DNA of 64,000 nucleotides from Pontivivens nitratireducens (GCF_014235845.1 NZ_JACJUQ010000002.1:248001-312000), one strand, 5' to 3'; positions 1 to 9,562 are shown, counted from the first letter of the stretch. The notes: generated by a model not told the origin, from the sequence alone. Made by a program: numbers and translations.

Positions 1-1
1 G

Positions 2-1372
2 GAGAGCCAGCGGATCCGGCTCGCCTCGCAGATCGGCAGCGGCCTGACGGGCGTGCTCTACGTTCTGGATGAGCCGTCCATCGGCCTACACCAACGCGAC
101 AATGACCGCCTGTTGACCACGCTGAAGAATCTGCGCGATGCGGGCAATACCGTGATCGTGGTCGAACATGACGAGGAGGCGATCCGCGAGGCGGATTACG
201 TGCTCGACATCGGACCGGGCGCGGGTGTGCATGGCGGCCAGATCATCGCCTCCGGCACGCCGGCGGAAATCGCCGCCACGCCTGAGTCCATTACCGGGCA
301 ATACCTGACCGGCGTGCGCGAAATCGCCGTCCCGGCCAAGCGGCGCAAAGGTTCCGGCAAGAAGGTCAAGGTGGTCAAGGCGACCGGCAACAACCTCAAG
401 ACCGTGACCGCGGAATTCCCCCTCGGCCTGCTCTGCTGCGTCACCGGCGTATCGGGCGGCGGCAAGTCCACGCTGACCATAGAGACGTTGTTCAAGACAG
501 CCTCCATGCGACTGAACGGTGCCCGCCAAACCCCCGCGCCCTGTGAGCAGATCAAGGGGCTGGAGCATCTGGACAAGGTCATCGACATCGACCAGTCGCC
601 CATCGGCCGCACGCCACGCTCCAACCCCGCCACCTATACCGGCGCCTTCACCCCGATCCGCGACTGGTTCGCCGGAATGCCCGAGGCAAAGACCCGTGGC
701 TACAAGGCGGGCCGGTTCAGCTTCAACGTCAAGGGCGGTCGCTGCGAGGCGTGCCAGGGCGACGGCCTCATCAAGATCGAGATGCACTTCCTGCCCGACG
801 TCTATGTCACCTGCGAAACCTGCGACGGCAAACGTTATAACCGCGAAACGCTGGAGGTGAAGTTCAAGGGCAACTCCATCGCCGACGTGCTCGACATGAC
901 GATCGAGGATGCGGCGGACCTTTTTCAGGCCGTCCCCGCGATCCGCGACAAGATGGAAACGCTCAAGCGGGTCGGTCTGGGCTATATCAAGGTGGGCCAA
1001 TCTTCGACCACGCTGTCAGGCGGTGAGGCGCAGCGCGTCAAGCTGGCCAAGGAGCTGAGCAAGCGCGCAACGGGCCGCACGCTCTATATCCTCGACGAAC
1101 CGACGACGGGTCTGCATTTCGAGGACACGAAAAAGCTGCTCGAAGTGATTCAGGAACTGGTGGACCAGGGCAATTCCGTGGTGATTATCGAACACAATCT
1201 CGACGTTATCAAATGTGCGGACTGGATCATCGACATCGGGCCTGAGGGCGGCGATGGCGGCGGTGAACTGGTTGCTGTCGGAACGCCGGAGAAGGTCGCC
1301 AGAACCGAGGGCAGCTATACCGGCCACTACCTGCGTGAGGTGCTGGCAAAGCGAAAGATCGCAGCGGAATGA
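2..1372 (+). CDS. uvrA: Excinuclease ABC subunit A, C-terminal part (5' end outside window)
   Basis: ATPase subunit that loads UvrB at bulky DNA lesions in nucleotide excision repair. The reading frame is already open at base 2, so only the last 456 residues are present. Visible in order: the ABC signature and Walker B of the first ATPase ([15 protein letters not shown], then [16 protein letters not shown]), the second Walker A ([10 protein letters not shown]), the CxxC...CxxC zinc module (CEACQGDG, later CETC), the second signature ([15 protein letters not shown]) and Walker B ([13 protein letters not shown]). This order is diagnostic of UvrA. It ends at TGA and faces a convergent small gene. 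Confidence 0.97.
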   Translation, partial: ESQRIRLASQIGSGLTGVLYVLDEPSIGLHQRDNDRLLTTLKNLRDAGNTVIVVEHDEEAIREADYVLDIGPGAGVHGGQIIASGTPAEIAATPESITGQYLTGVREIAVPAKRRKGSGKKVKVVKATGNNLKTVTAEFPLGLLCCVTGVSGGGKSTLTIETLFKTASMRLNGARQTPAPCEQIKGLEHLDKVIDIDQSPIGRTPRSNPATYTGAFTPIRDWFAGMPEAKTRGYKAGRFSFNVKGGRCEACQGDGLIKIEMHFLPDVYVTCETCDGKRYNRETLEVKFKGNSIADVLDMTIEDAADLFQAVPAIRDKMETLKRVGLGYIKVGQSSTTLSGGEAQRVKLAKELSKRATGRTLYILDEPTTGLHFEDTKKLLEVIQELVDQGNSVVIIEHNLDVIKCADWIIDIGPEGGDGGGELVAVGTPEKVARTEGSYTGHYLREVLAKRKIAAE

Positions 1373-1404
1373 GCGCCTGACCGGGTGGGCTCAGCGGGGG
1401 TGGC

Positions 1405-1728
1405 TCAGCGGGAGATGTAGAACATGTCCCGCACCACCAGATTTTCCCCTTCGAGGGCCAGAACCAGGCTTGAATCCCCCACGCGGTAATAGGTGAACTC
1501 CTCCTCGTATTTCGGTCCGACAAGATCGGCCGACAGCACGGTGAGGATGGCCGCCCCCCGCAGGGGCTGCCCCAGAATGACCGCCAGGCCCAATTGCTCG
1601 GGCCAGATGCATCCTCTCTGCGTGTCCAGTTGCGGCGGGATGCAATCCACCTGCGCCACAGCAGGCGTCAGCGGCAGCAGGATCGCCGTGGCAAGCAGAA
1701 CAGACATCAGTGGGCGAATACGTTTCAT
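1405..1728 (-). CDS. Hypothetical exported protein
   Basis: 107 residues. The N-terminus (MKRIRPLMSVLLATAILLP, then LTPAVAQ) is a typical Sec signal peptide with an AxA-type cleavage site, so the product is probably periplasmic. The mature part has two cysteines (DCIPPQL, RGCIWPE) that could form a disulfide, and ends in an all-beta looking stretch. No family is recognised. It is convergent with uvrA and stands alone. Confidence 0.65.
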   Translation of the reverse strand: MKRIRPLMSVLLATAILLPLTPAVAQVDCIPPQLDTQRGCIWPEQLGLAVILGQPLRGAAILTVLSADLVGPKYEEEFTYYRVGDSSLVLALEGENLVVRDMFYISR

Positions 1729-1810
1729 GGGTATGTAACGTTCATCACGTTGCGTCAGATCCGTAAAGCATCAATTTTCACGAGGACGTGACGGCTTGCT
1801 TGACGGCTCC

Positions 1811-1826
1811 GTGACACCTGCGTCAC
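1811..1826. promoter_or_regulatory. Inverted repeat GTGAC-N6-GTCAC upstream of the CBS gene
   Basis: Perfect 5-bp half-sites (GTGAC at 1811-1815, GTCAC at 1822-1826) lie about 24 bases before the ATG of the CBS-domain gene. The symmetry suggests a dimeric regulator site. The regulator is unknown, and the short half-sites could arise by chance. Confidence 0.3.
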
Positions 1827-1849
1827 AGTTGAGCAAAGCAGGAGGAACC

Positions 1850-2290
1850 ATGATGCTCGTACAGCACATTTTGACGTCCAAGGCGGCTGGGGTCCAGACC
1901 ATCCCTGCGAGTGCGTCTGTATCCGAGGCCACGCAGCAGCTTTCCACGCAGAAAATCGGCGCGCTGATCGTCTCCGACGACAATGGGGCCACGATCCGGG
2001 GCATCCTGTCTGAACGCGATATCGTGCGTGAGGTTGGGGCACGCGGGGCCGCGGCTCTGTCCGATTCCGTGATGGACATCATGACGGCCAAGGTCCAGTT
2101 CTGCACCCCCTCGGATGAGGCCGTCGCCGTGCTGACCCGCATGACCGGCGGACGGTTCCGCCACATGCCTGTGCGTGGAAATGACGGCGCGGTCGTTGGA
2201 ATCATCTCGATCGGGGATGTGGTCAAGGCGCGCCTGGGTGAGGTCGAGAACGAGAATTCCGCCCTGTCCGACATGATCCGTGGCTATTGA
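1850..2290 (+). CDS. CBS-domain-pair protein
   Basis: 146 residues made almost only of two CBS domains (about 8-62 and 72-130), the adenine-nucleotide sensing module found in regulators and as stand-alone proteins. Motifs such as IGALIVSD, GILSERDIVREV and GIISIGDVVKARL mark the repeats. The ATG at 1850 was chosen because AGGAGG (1839-1845) sits just upstream; an upstream in-frame start at 1796 has no such site. No partner enzyme is adjacent, so its target cannot be read from context. Confidence 0.88.
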   Translation: MMLVQHILTSKAAGVQTIPASASVSEATQQLSTQKIGALIVSDDNGATIRGILSERDIVREVGARGAAALSDSVMDIMTAKVQFCTPSDEAVAVLTRMTGGRFRHMPVRGNDGAVVGIISIGDVVKARLGEVENENSALSDMIRGY

Positions 2291-2341
2291 GAGACGCTCC
2301 TATTAACTGTCGCGCCCGCGCGACCTTCGTTTCATCCGCCG

Positions 2342-2959
2342 TTACCAGATCACGAAATGCGGGACTGACTGGACTTCGCGCAGCAATTCCACGAATTCCG
2401 CAAACGGGATCAGCATCAGGAAACCGACTGCGTCGAGCATGGTGCTGTGAAATGCGCTAAGGTTCACCGTCACTTCGCGAGGTGAGACATAGGCGAAGGG
2501 GCTGGGGAGGATCCGCGGCACGCGCGAGGCATATTCGTCATAGGCGGCCCCGAATTTCGCCCGCAGGTGCTTTTCCTCACGACGCGCGGTTGCACTCAAA
2601 ACAACGAAGACCGTACCCGTCAGCAGAACCGTCAACACGATGCTGCCCAGCATCATGCCCAGACCCAGCATCGCGATTGTCGAAAACAGGTAAAGCGGGT
2701 GGCGGCAGATCGAATATGGCCCGACCTGCACGATCATCTCGTTCTTGCGCCCACCGGCATAGAGGATCGACCACAACCGCCCGATCACCCCGCCGATCAG
2801 CAGCAGGATGCCGATATTCTCGAAGATTTCCAGCGTCAGCGTCTCGTTCCCCCAGGCGGGCGTGCTGAATATGATGAGCGGAACCGCCATCAGCAGCGCG
2901 ATCCGCAAGGTTATGATCCGCACACGTTGTCTTGCCGGGGGGGAGTAGGTGTCGCTCAT
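2342..2959 (-). CDS. Isoprenylcysteine carboxylmethyltransferase-family membrane protein
   Basis: 205 residues with several hydrophobic segments and the family signature GPYSICRHPLYLF, followed by the Glu-rich EEKHLRAKFG and YDEYASRVPR region that binds S-adenosylmethionine in ICMT/phospholipid methyltransferase proteins. The bacterial members are integral membrane methyltransferases of mostly unknown substrate. The ATG at 2959 (MSDTYS) is preferred over the in-frame ATG at 2980 because AAAGGG precedes it at normal spacing. It is transcribed divergently from coaD. Confidence 0.75.
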   Translation of the reverse strand: MSDTYSPPARQRVRIITLRIALLMAVPLIIFSTPAWGNETLTLEIFENIGILLLIGGVIGRLWSILYAGGRKNEMIVQVGPYSICRHPLYLFSTIAMLGLGMMLGSIVLTVLLTGTVFVVLSATARREEKHLRAKFGAAYDEYASRVPRILPSPFAYVSPREVTVNLSAFHSTMLDAVGFLMLIPFAEFVELLREVQSVPHFVIW

Positions 2960-3143
2960 CACGATCCCTTTCATATTCATGCGAGGATGCTTCGCTCCCC
3001 GCGGAAATGTTGTAAAAAGGTGTCTGTTCCCAAAATAGTGCTACGTCAACCGGAATCCTCTTGTGCTAGATTTCGCGCTTCCCCGCTTGACCTGCGCTGC
3101 GCAATATTGTTGCGTCACGAAAACAAGCCCGATGGGAGCTGAC

Positions 3144-3635
3144 ATGCGTATTGCCCTTTACCCCGGAACTTTCGATCCGGTCACCCTTGGACACCTCGAC
3201 GTGATCCGTCGCGCGATGAAGCTGACGGACAGGCTGGTGATCGGCGTGGCGATCAACCGCGACAAGGGGCCGCTCTTCACCCTGGAGGAACGCGTCGCGA
3301 TGATCGAGGCCGAAGTCACCCCCCTGGCCAAGGCCGCGGGATGCGAACTGGTCGTGCATCCGTTCGAAAACCTGCTGATCCATTGCGCGCAGGATGTCAG
3401 CGCCAACATGATCATACGCGGGCTGCGCGCGGTTTCCGATTTCGAGTACGAGTTCCAGATGGTCGGCATGAACCGGGCGATGGACAACGACATCGAAACG
3501 GTTTTCCTGATGGCGGATGCGCAGCATCAGGCGATCGCGTCGCGTCTGGTCAAGGAAATCTGCCGTCTGGGCGGCGATATCAGCTCCTTCGTTCCGCAGG
3601 CGGTCGAGGATGCCCTGCGCGAACGGCTCGGATAG
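3144..3635 (+). CDS. coaD: Phosphopantetheine adenylyltransferase
   Basis: Transfers AMP from ATP to 4'-phosphopantetheine, the penultimate step of coenzyme A synthesis. At 163 residues it has the family's usual length. The nucleotidyltransferase motifs are clear: YPGTFDPVTLGHLD near the N-terminus (the T/HxGH motif) and ISSFVPQAV near the C-terminus. The ATG at 3144 gives the canonical start MRIALYPG; an in-frame ATG at 3063 would add 27 unrelated residues. It lies upstream of the cyclophilin pair. Confidence 0.96.
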   Translation: MRIALYPGTFDPVTLGHLDVIRRAMKLTDRLVIGVAINRDKGPLFTLEERVAMIEAEVTPLAKAAGCELVVHPFENLLIHCAQDVSANMIIRGLRAVSDFEYEFQMVGMNRAMDNDIETVFLMADAQHQAIASRLVKEICRLGGDISSFVPQAVEDALRERLG

Positions 3636-3737
3636 CACCGCCCACCCGCTTTGCACCAGATCCCCGCCGCGCAAGGGTGGCCTAACCGCGCCCGCGCCCC
3701 TACATAAGGCGCGAACCGAAAACGCGAGGAGACCCGC

Positions 3738-4247
3738 ATGGCCGACGCTACGCCCGAAAACACCATGATCATCACGCTGCCCGCAGGCGAGGTGCATATC
3801 GCACTGATGCCGGATGTCGCGCCCAAGCATGTCGAGCGGATGAAGACCCTCGTTGCGCAAAAGGCCTATGACGGCGTTGCGTTCCACCGCGTCATCGACG
3901 GCTTCATGGCCCAGACCGGCGACGTGGAGCATGGCAAGGAAGGCGGCGATCCCCGTCGCGCGGGCACCGGCGGGTCCGATCTGCCCGATCTGCCGGCCGA
4001 ATTCTCCAAGGTGCCGTTCGAGCGTGGAACCGCCGGAATGGCGCGGTCGCAGAACCCTGATTCCGCGAACTCGCAATTCTTCATCATGTTCGATCAGGGT
4101 GCCTTCCTGAACGGTCAGTACACTGTGTTCGGCCAGGTCATCAAAGGCATGGAGCATGTGGACAAGATCAAGCGCGGGGCAGGCGGCTCCGGTGCCGTGA
4201 CCGATCCCGACCGCATGATCACCGTGCGCATGGGGGATACGGTATGA
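3738..4247 (+). CDS. Peptidyl-prolyl cis-trans isomerase, cyclophilin type (cytoplasmic)
   Basis: 169 residues without a signal peptide, so probably cytoplasmic. It isomerises Xaa-Pro bonds. Core cyclophilin motifs are visible: YDGVAFHRVIDGFMAQTGD (catalytic Arg and Phe), GMARSQNPDSANSQFFIM and LNGQYTVFGQVIKGM. AGGAGA precedes the ATG. The stop overlaps the ATG of the next cyclophilin by four bases (ATGA), so the two are cotranslated and look like a tandem duplication. Confidence 0.94.
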   Translation: MADATPENTMIITLPAGEVHIALMPDVAPKHVERMKTLVAQKAYDGVAFHRVIDGFMAQTGDVEHGKEGGDPRRAGTGGSDLPDLPAEFSKVPFERGTAGMARSQNPDSANSQFFIMFDQGAFLNGQYTVFGQVIKGMEHVDKIKRGAGGSGAVTDPDRMITVRMGDTV

Positions 4248-4777
4248 TCGCGCGCCTCGCACTTCTGGCGGCTGTGCTGGCCACGCCGCTGGCGGCACAG
4301 GATCTGGTCCTCGAAATGGAAAGCGGCGAGATCACCATCGCTCTCGACGCCGAGGCGGCACCCCAGCATGTCGAACGCATTGTCGAGCTGACGCAAACCG
4401 GGGCCTATGACGGCGTCGCCTTCCACCGGGTGATCGAGGGCTTCATGGCCCAGACCGGCGATGTGGAATGCGGTGTCGAGGGCGCATCCTGCCCCGCAGG
4501 CACCGGCGGCTCCGACATGGGCGATCTGCCGGCGGAGTTTTCCGACCGCAGTTTCGAGCCGGGCGTCGTGGGCATGGCACGCTCGCAGAATCCTGATTCC
4601 GCGAACTCGCAGTTCTTCATCATGTTCGCCCCCGCGCCGCACCTGAACGGCCAGTACACCGTCGTGGGTGAAGTGACCGAAGGTATGGATGTGGTGAACG
4701 GCATCACGCGCGGCTCGGGCCGTGGTGGCTCCGTGGCTGATCCCGACCGGATCATTTCGGCGCGCATCGCTGAATGA
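4244..4777 (+). CDS. Peptidyl-prolyl cis-trans isomerase, cyclophilin type (exported)
   Basis: 177 residues starting with a Sec signal peptide (MIARLALLAAVLATPLAAQ), so the enzyme acts in the periplasm. The rest closely parallels the preceding gene: YDGVAFHRVIEGFMAQTGD, GMARSQNPDSANSQFFIMF, LNGQYTVVGEVTEGM. It carries a cysteine pair in the middle (ECGVEGASCPAG) that its cytoplasmic partner lacks, possibly a disulfide after export. The start codon overlaps the upstream stop (ATGA). Confidence 0.94.
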   Translation: MIARLALLAAVLATPLAAQDLVLEMESGEITIALDAEAAPQHVERIVELTQTGAYDGVAFHRVIEGFMAQTGDVECGVEGASCPAGTGGSDMGDLPAEFSDRSFEPGVVGMARSQNPDSANSQFFIMFAPAPHLNGQYTVVGEVTEGMDVVNGITRGSGRGGSVADPDRIISARIAE

Positions 4778-4783
4778 TCCCTC

Positions 4784-4810
4784 GCAGCGCGCCGACCGAC
4801 GGCGCGCTGC
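4784..4810 (+). terminator. Strong hairpin after the cyclophilin pair
   Basis: An 11-bp perfect stem (GCAGCGCGCCG / CGGCGCGCTGC) with a 5-base loop starts 6 bases after the stop. No T run follows, so it may be a transcript 3' end or an mRNA-stabilising hairpin rather than a classical intrinsic terminator. Confidence 0.5.
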
Positions 4811-4886
4811 CATGCCCCTGCCGGGGCTTGCGTATGATCGCGTTCCTGTCACTGTATGCTGAACTTCAGCCTGGACAGGATATCCC

Positions 4887-5285
4887 ATGACAGACAACGC
4901 CCTGAACGCCGTGGCGCTCTATGCCGCATTCAACACGTTCATCCTCCTGTGGCTTGCCGTGAACGTCGGCAAGAAACGCAGCGAGGGGAAAATCTCCATC
5001 GGGGATGGGGGCTATATGCCGCTTATCCGGGCGCAGCGCGGTCAGTCGAACTTCGTCGAATATGTGCCGATGGCGCTGATAATGCTGACGATCATGGCTT
5101 TGCAGGGTGCGCCTGCACTGGCTGTTCATATCGCTGGTATCGTGCTGACGCTGGGCCGTCTGATCCACGCGATGCACTTCATTTCCGAGGATGCGCCGGG
5201 TTGGCAGCGGATGTACGGCACCATCGCCACCCTGGCGGTCCTGGTGCTCAGCGCGCTGGGGCTGATCGGCCACGCCCTGTTCTGA
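4887..5285 (+). CDS. MAPEG-family membrane protein
   Basis: 132 residues with about four hydrophobic segments. The order of motifs matches the MAPEG superfamily (membrane-associated eicosanoid/glutathione proteins): an N-terminal helix, then IRAQRGQSNFVEYVPMALI and later GRLIHAMHF. Bacterial members are presumed glutathione-related but mostly uncharacterised. AGGA lies upstream of the ATG. It is convergent with the ArsC-like gene, with a GC-only stem (5301-5309 with 5336-5344) between them. Confidence 0.8.
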   Translation: MTDNALNAVALYAAFNTFILLWLAVNVGKKRSEGKISIGDGGYMPLIRAQRGQSNFVEYVPMALIMLTIMALQGAPALAVHIAGIVLTLGRLIHAMHFISEDAPGWQRMYGTIATLAVLVLSALGLIGHALF

Positions 5286-5366
5286 GGGGCGAACGCCCTG
5301 CGCGCGCGGTTTGAACGGTATCAGTACTGCATCAGCCGCGCGCGCGTCCCCCACAACACAGGGCTG

Positions 5367-5696
5367 TCAGTTTGCGACCAGCGCCCGCTCGACATCCTCG
5401 TTCCAGCCCAGATACAGGGAATCGCCATCGCGGATCACCGGGCGCAGCATCAGCTTCGGCTTCGCGGCCAGCTGGTCCTCCACCTCGGAATGCTTGAGCC
5501 AGTCGCTGAGCATTCGCCAGTCGTTCGACTTTCGATCCACCAGCGCGTCACCGAATTCAGCGATCAGTTCCGCCCATTCGGCCTCGCTCATCGGTTCCTC
5601 TCGGATATCGCGAAAGGTCACGTCATGCCCTGCGGCCTCCAGCGTCTTGCGCGCGCGCTGGCTTACCGTACAGGTGTTCAGTCCATAGATGATCAC
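5367..5696 (-). CDS. ArsC/Spx-family thioredoxin-fold protein
   Basis: 109 residues with the ArsC-like fold. YGLNTCTVSQRARKTLE places a single cysteine (CTVS) in the active-site loop, and RPVIRDGDSLYLG near the C-terminus matches the conserved RP motif of the family. There is one active-site cysteine and no CxxC, which suggests a glutathione- or regulatory-type member rather than a proven arsenate reductase. There is no ars operon around it. A second family member is encoded at 59026. Confidence 0.8.
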   Translation of the reverse strand: MIIYGLNTCTVSQRARKTLEAAGHDVTFRDIREEPMSEAEWAELIAEFGDALVDRKSNDWRMLSDWLKHSEVEDQLAAKPKLMLRPVIRDGDSLYLGWNEDVERALVAN

Positions 5697-5828
5697 GGCG
5701 AAAATCTCCCGTCAGGCCATGCGGCAATCTCGTTCATCGACGGGGTGAAGGCAAGCGGCGGGGGAAACCGCTTTGCACCCTTCGCCCCTGTCGGCTAGTG
5801 TCGCGCAGAAAACAGAGTGAGGCTTCCG

Positions 5829-6518
5829 GTGAGCAATACCGATTCATTTATCGACGAAGTGAGCGAAGAGGTCCGCCGCGACCAGCTCTATACCTACGCG
5901 CGCCGCTACGGCTGGATCGCGGTCGTGGTGGTTCTGGGGATCGTCGGGGGGGCCGCGTATAACGAGTATCGCGAAGCCTCCACCCGGACGAGCGCGGAAT
6001 CCTTCGGTCTGGCGCTGGATCAGGCGCGTCTGCAATCCGATCCGCAACAGCGTGCCGAGGCGTTCGATGCCATTGAGGCCGATGGCGATGCTGCGGCGCT
6101 CGCAGCCTTCGCCCGCGCGCAGGCTCTTGTCGAGGCGGGTGAGCCCGTCCAGGCGTCGGCCCTGCTGGACGATTTGCGCAACGCCCCCGATCTGCCGCCG
6201 CTCTATACCGCGCTGGCCACGTTGAAATGGGCCGTTGTTCCCGGCGCGCTGCCCCCGGTGGAGGCGCGAATCGATGCGTTGAGCGCCGTGATCGACGAGG
6301 GCAGCCAGATGAGCCTGCTTGCACTGGAACAACGTGGGCTGGCCCATGTCGAGGCCGGTAACATAAAATCCGCGCATGACGATTTCCGGTTCATTCTGGG
6401 CGATCCGCTCGCCACGGCGGCGCTGCGGGACCGGGTGACGCAGATGATTATCGCGACGGGTGGCACTCCGGGTGCAGCCGAACTGACCACGCCGCAAGGC
6501 CAGATTGACGGGAACTGA
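5829..6518 (+). CDS. YfgM-like membrane-anchored TPR-type protein
   Basis: About 229 residues. A cytoplasmic N-terminal stretch (TDSFIDEVSEEVRRDQLY) precedes one transmembrane helix (WIAVVVVLGIVGGAAY) and an alpha-helical repeat domain. This is the layout of the YfgM/UPF0070 family, which works with periplasmic chaperones at the Sec translocon in E. coli. GTG at 5829 is preferred over GTG at 5817 because GTGAGG stands six bases before it. The BamB-like gene follows three bases after the stop, the same pairing as yfgM-bamB in E. coli. Confidence 0.82.
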   Translation: MSNTDSFIDEVSEEVRRDQLYTYARRYGWIAVVVVLGIVGGAAYNEYREASTRTSAESFGLALDQARLQSDPQQRAEAFDAIEADGDAAALAAFARAQALVEAGEPVQASALLDDLRNAPDLPPLYTALATLKWAVVPGALPPVEARIDALSAVIDEGSQMSLLALEQRGLAHVEAGNIKSAHDDFRFILGDPLATAALRDRVTQMIIATGGTPGAAELTTPQGQIDGN

Positions 6519-6521
6519 ACC

Positions 6522-7805
6522 ATGATCCTTCGTGCATCGCTTCTTGCGCTCGGCGCGCTGCTTCTGACCGCCTGCGGCGATGACGAGGAGATCCTGCAAG
6601 GTGAACGCATCGCCGTGCGCCCTCACGATGTCGTCAGCACTGGCGCGACCCCCGGCGCGCTGCCTCCCGCGTCACCCAATGCAGCCTGGACGCATGAGGG
6701 CGGCAGTGAGAGCCATCTCGTACCCCACCCCGCCCTGGGAACTGCGCCGAGCCGCGTCTTCGCCGTATCCGTGGGCCAGGGCGGCGGAAAGGATGCCCGC
6801 ATCACGTCCGGTCCCGTAGGAAACGCCACCGCGATCTACACATTGGATGCAAGGGCGCAGATCACCGCGACCTCACCCAGCGGTGAACGATTGTGGAGCC
6901 GTTCTCTGGTCGCGCAGGGACAGCCCGAATCCGATGGTTTCGGCGGGGGCGTGTCGTTGGGGCAAGGGTCCGTTTTCGTCACCACCGGGTTTGGTGAGAT
7001 CTATGCCCTCGACGCCACGACCGGTGCCGTGCAGTGGCAACAGCAGGCTGACGCCCCGTTCCGCGCGCCCCCGACCGTCGCCGGTCGCCGGGTCATCGCG
7101 GTTGCGCGCAACGACGTCGCCACGGCCTATGACGTGCAGACCGGGCAAATCCTGTGGCGTTTGACAGGTGCGCGCGGTGACGCGGGTGTGCTGGGTGGCG
7201 CACAGGCGGCCAGCAACGGGGCACTGGTGGTATTGCCTTTCTCCTCAGGTGAGCTGGTCGCGGCCTTCGCGCGGAACGGGCGGCGGGCATGGGCCGCCGC
7301 GATCACGGCGGGGCGTCGCGGGCTTGCCCGGTCGTCCATCGGGGATGTGACCGGCGATCCGGTGTTCGGTGACGTGGATGTCATTGCCGGCAACCAGTCC
7401 GGCAGCCTTGTATCCATTGACGCGCGCACCGGCCGCCGCAACTGGACCCACCCGGACGGGGCGCAGGATGCCGCCGCCGTGGTCGGACAGGGCGTCTTCT
7501 TCGTGACCGATCAGGCGGAGCTGATCCGCCTCGACCGCTCGACAGGCGCGGTGGTGTGGCGCACGCAGCTGAACCTGCTCAACCCGCGCGATGACGACCT
7601 CGCCGCACGCTATCGCGGGCCGGTCGTTGCAGGCGGGCAAGTCTATGTTGCGAACGGTCACAACGGGGTACAGGTCTTCTCGCCCACGGATGGCAGCTCC
7701 CTTGGCCGCCTCGACGTGGCGGATGGTGTTGCGGGTGCGCCTGCTGTCATCAACAACACCCTTTACGTGCTGTCCAACAGCGGCACGCTGCACGCCTTTC
7801 GTTAG
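6522..7805 (+). CDS. bamB: BamB-like outer-membrane assembly lipoprotein (PQQ-type beta-propeller)
   Basis: 427 residues. The N-terminus LLALGALLLTACG is a lipoprotein signal with the modified Cys in the LTAC lipobox. The body is a repeated beta-propeller with PQQ-like blades: GEIYALDATTGAVQW, VATAYDVQTGQILWRLTG, GSLVSIDARTGRRNW and LIRLDRSTGAVVWR. BamB supports the BAM complex that folds outer-membrane proteins. The yfgM-like gene directly upstream and der downstream reproduce the yfgM-bamB-der order known from other proteobacteria. Confidence 0.9.
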   Translation: MILRASLLALGALLLTACGDDEEILQGERIAVRPHDVVSTGATPGALPPASPNAAWTHEGGSESHLVPHPALGTAPSRVFAVSVGQGGGKDARITSGPVGNATAIYTLDARAQITATSPSGERLWSRSLVAQGQPESDGFGGGVSLGQGSVFVTTGFGEIYALDATTGAVQWQQQADAPFRAPPTVAGRRVIAVARNDVATAYDVQTGQILWRLTGARGDAGVLGGAQAASNGALVVLPFSSGELVAAFARNGRRAWAAAITAGRRGLARSSIGDVTGDPVFGDVDVIAGNQSGSLVSIDARTGRRNWTHPDGAQDAAAVVGQGVFFVTDQAELIRLDRSTGAVVWRTQLNLLNPRDDDLAARYRGPVVAGGQVYVANGHNGVQVFSPTDGSSLGRLDVADGVAGAPAVINNTLYVLSNSGTLHAFR

Positions 7806-8019
7806 AAACCCGGCGCAATGAAGCAGCTCCGCCCCGGCGGACCTGTGCCGATCCGGTGCGCCATGGCAACCTGAGCCATCGGGGACGCACGGTTTTCCTG
7901 CCCCGGGCCCACGATCCGGCGGCAAGATCGCCGCGCACGGGCCTTTCGGGCGGCAACGGTACATATCCGCCCGTCACGACCGAGTTTGCGGCAATCGCGA
8001 TTGCCAGATAGATCAGCAT
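7750..8019 (-). CDS. Possible small membrane-anchored protein (doubtful)
   Basis: This 332-base gap between bamB and der (7806-8137) holds only one candidate. An ATG at 8019 on the minus strand is preceded by AAGGAG at ideal spacing and opens with a hydrophobic stretch ([20 protein letters not shown]). The later part is Arg-rich and runs antisense into the bamB 3' end, which looks non-coding. Either the true protein is shorter and decayed, or the ribosome site is fortuitous. Confidence 0.28.
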   Translation of the reverse strand: MLIYLAIAIAANSVVTGGYVPLPPERPVRGDLAAGSWARGRKTVRPRWLRLPWRTGSAQVRRGGAASLRRVSNERRAACRCWTARKGCC

Positions 8020-8137
8020 GGCGTTCTCCTTCGTCACGACCATCTGCCCGATTCCCTACCGCCCCGTTAACGCCGCCCCCTTTCCATCGGGTCGCAAAGG
8101 CGTTAAAGCCCACGCTTCGCATCATTCGAGTGAGCTC

Positions 8138-9556
8138 ATGTCCTTTACCCTCGCCATCGTCGGTCGTCCGAATGTCGGCAAATCCACGCTGTTCAACCGG
8201 CTCGTGGGCAAACGCCTCGCGCTGGTGGACGACCAGCCCGGCGTGACCCGTGACCTGAGAGAGGGTGCGGCGCGGCTCGGCAACCTCCGCTTTACCGCGA
8301 TGGATACCGCAGGGTTGGAGGAGGCGGATGATGAGAGCCTTCCTGGCCGGATGCGCGCGCTGACCGAACGCGCCGTATCCGAGGCCGATTTGTGCCTGTT
8401 CATTGTCGATGCCCGCACCGGAATCACCCGCCAGGACCTCGTCTTTGCTGACATCCTGCGCAAGCGCGCCAATGGCCGCGTCATCCTCGCCGCGAACAAG
8501 GCCGAGGGCAGCGCCGGCGATGCCGGTTTTTACGAAGCCTACACCCTGGGATTGGGAGAGCCGATCGCCATCTCCGCCGAACATGGTGAGGGGATGGACG
8601 AACTGCGCTCCATGCTGGAGCCATGGGCCAGGAAGTTCGAGAAAGAAGTCGCCGAAACCGATCTGGAGGAGGGCGTGGATCCCAGCGACCGCCCCCTGCA
8701 AATCGCCGTCGTCGGGCGCCCGAATGCCGGCAAGTCCACCCTGATCAACAAGATTCTGGGCCAAGATCGTCTGCTGACCGGGCCCGAGGCTGGGATCACC
8801 CGCGATTCCATCGCCGTGTCCACCACCTGGGGCCAGCGCGAATTCCGCATCTTCGATACTGCCGGAATGCGGCGCAAGGCGAAGGTGCAGGAGAAGCTCG
8901 AGAAACTCTCCGTCTCCGACGGTTTGCGCGCGGTCAAGTTCGCGGAGGTCGTGGTGGTCGTGCTCGATACCTCCATTCCGTTCGAGAGCCAGGACCTGCG
9001 CATCGCGGATTTGGCCGAGCGTGAGGGCCGCGCCGTCGTCTTCGCCGCGAACAAGTGGGACGCCGAGGACAACCGCTCCGAAAAGCTGGCCAGCATGAAG
9101 GAACAGCTCGACCGCTTGCTGCCACAACTGTCCGGCACGCCACTGATTACCGTCTCCGCCCTGACAGGGCGCGGGCTTGACCGCCTGCGTGAGGCGATCG
9201 AGAAGCAGCATGAGATCTGGAACAAGCGGATTTCGACCGGCAAGCTGAACCAGTGGCTGATCGACATGGTCGCCAGCCATCCGCCCCCCGCACCGGGCGG
9301 TCGCCGCATCCGCTTGCGCTACATGACGCAGGCCAAATCGCGCCCGCCGACCTTCATCGCGTTCTGTTCGTTGCCGGAGGATCTGCCAACGGCCTATAAA
9401 CGCTTTCTGGTCAACGGCTTGCGCCGCGACTTTGACATGCAGGGCGTGCCGATCCGACTGGAATTGCGCAAGCGCGACAACCCCTATGCCGATCGCAAGG
9501 TGCACCGCGCCACGAAACTGCGCAAACGCTCCGGGTTCAAGGATAACGAGTACTGA
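8138..9556 (+). CDS. der: Ribosome biogenesis GTPase Der (EngA)
   Basis: 472 residues. Two tandem GTPase domains are followed by a KH-like RNA-binding domain, the architecture unique to Der, which acts in 50S subunit maturation. G1 motifs are GRPNVGKST (about 9-17) and GRPNAGKST (about 190); G3 are DTAG in both; G4 are NKAE and NKWD. The basic C-terminus ([21 protein letters not shown]) is typical. The ATG at 8138 gives MSFTLAIVG; an upstream in-frame ATG at 8018 would add 40 unrelated residues. Confidence 0.96.
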   Translation: MSFTLAIVGRPNVGKSTLFNRLVGKRLALVDDQPGVTRDLREGAARLGNLRFTAMDTAGLEEADDESLPGRMRALTERAVSEADLCLFIVDARTGITRQDLVFADILRKRANGRVILAANKAEGSAGDAGFYEAYTLGLGEPIAISAEHGEGMDELRSMLEPWARKFEKEVAETDLEEGVDPSDRPLQIAVVGRPNAGKSTLINKILGQDRLLTGPEAGITRDSIAVSTTWGQREFRIFDTAGMRRKAKVQEKLEKLSVSDGLRAVKFAEVVVVVLDTSIPFESQDLRIADLAEREGRAVVFAANKWDAEDNRSEKLASMKEQLDRLLPQLSGTPLITVSALTGRGLDRLREAIEKQHEIWNKRISTGKLNQWLIDMVASHPPPAPGGRRIRLRYMTQAKSRPPTFIAFCSLPEDLPTAYKRFLVNGLRRDFDMQGVPIRLELRKRDNPYADRKVHRATKLRKRSGFKDNEY

Positions 9557-9562
9557 TCGCGG

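Noticed and set aside
5301-5344. Terminator between the MAPEG and ArsC-like genes
   Set aside because: The stem is a simple CG alternation with a loop of 26 bases and no T run; likely chance in G+C-rich DNA.
5367-5696. Arsenate resistance gene
   Set aside because: The fold matches ArsC, but there is no arsR, arsB or acr3 nearby and the family includes many proteins not acting on arsenate.
7802-9505. 567-codon minus-strand open frame opposite der
   Set aside because: Shadow of der; absence of stops follows from the codon bias of the real gene.
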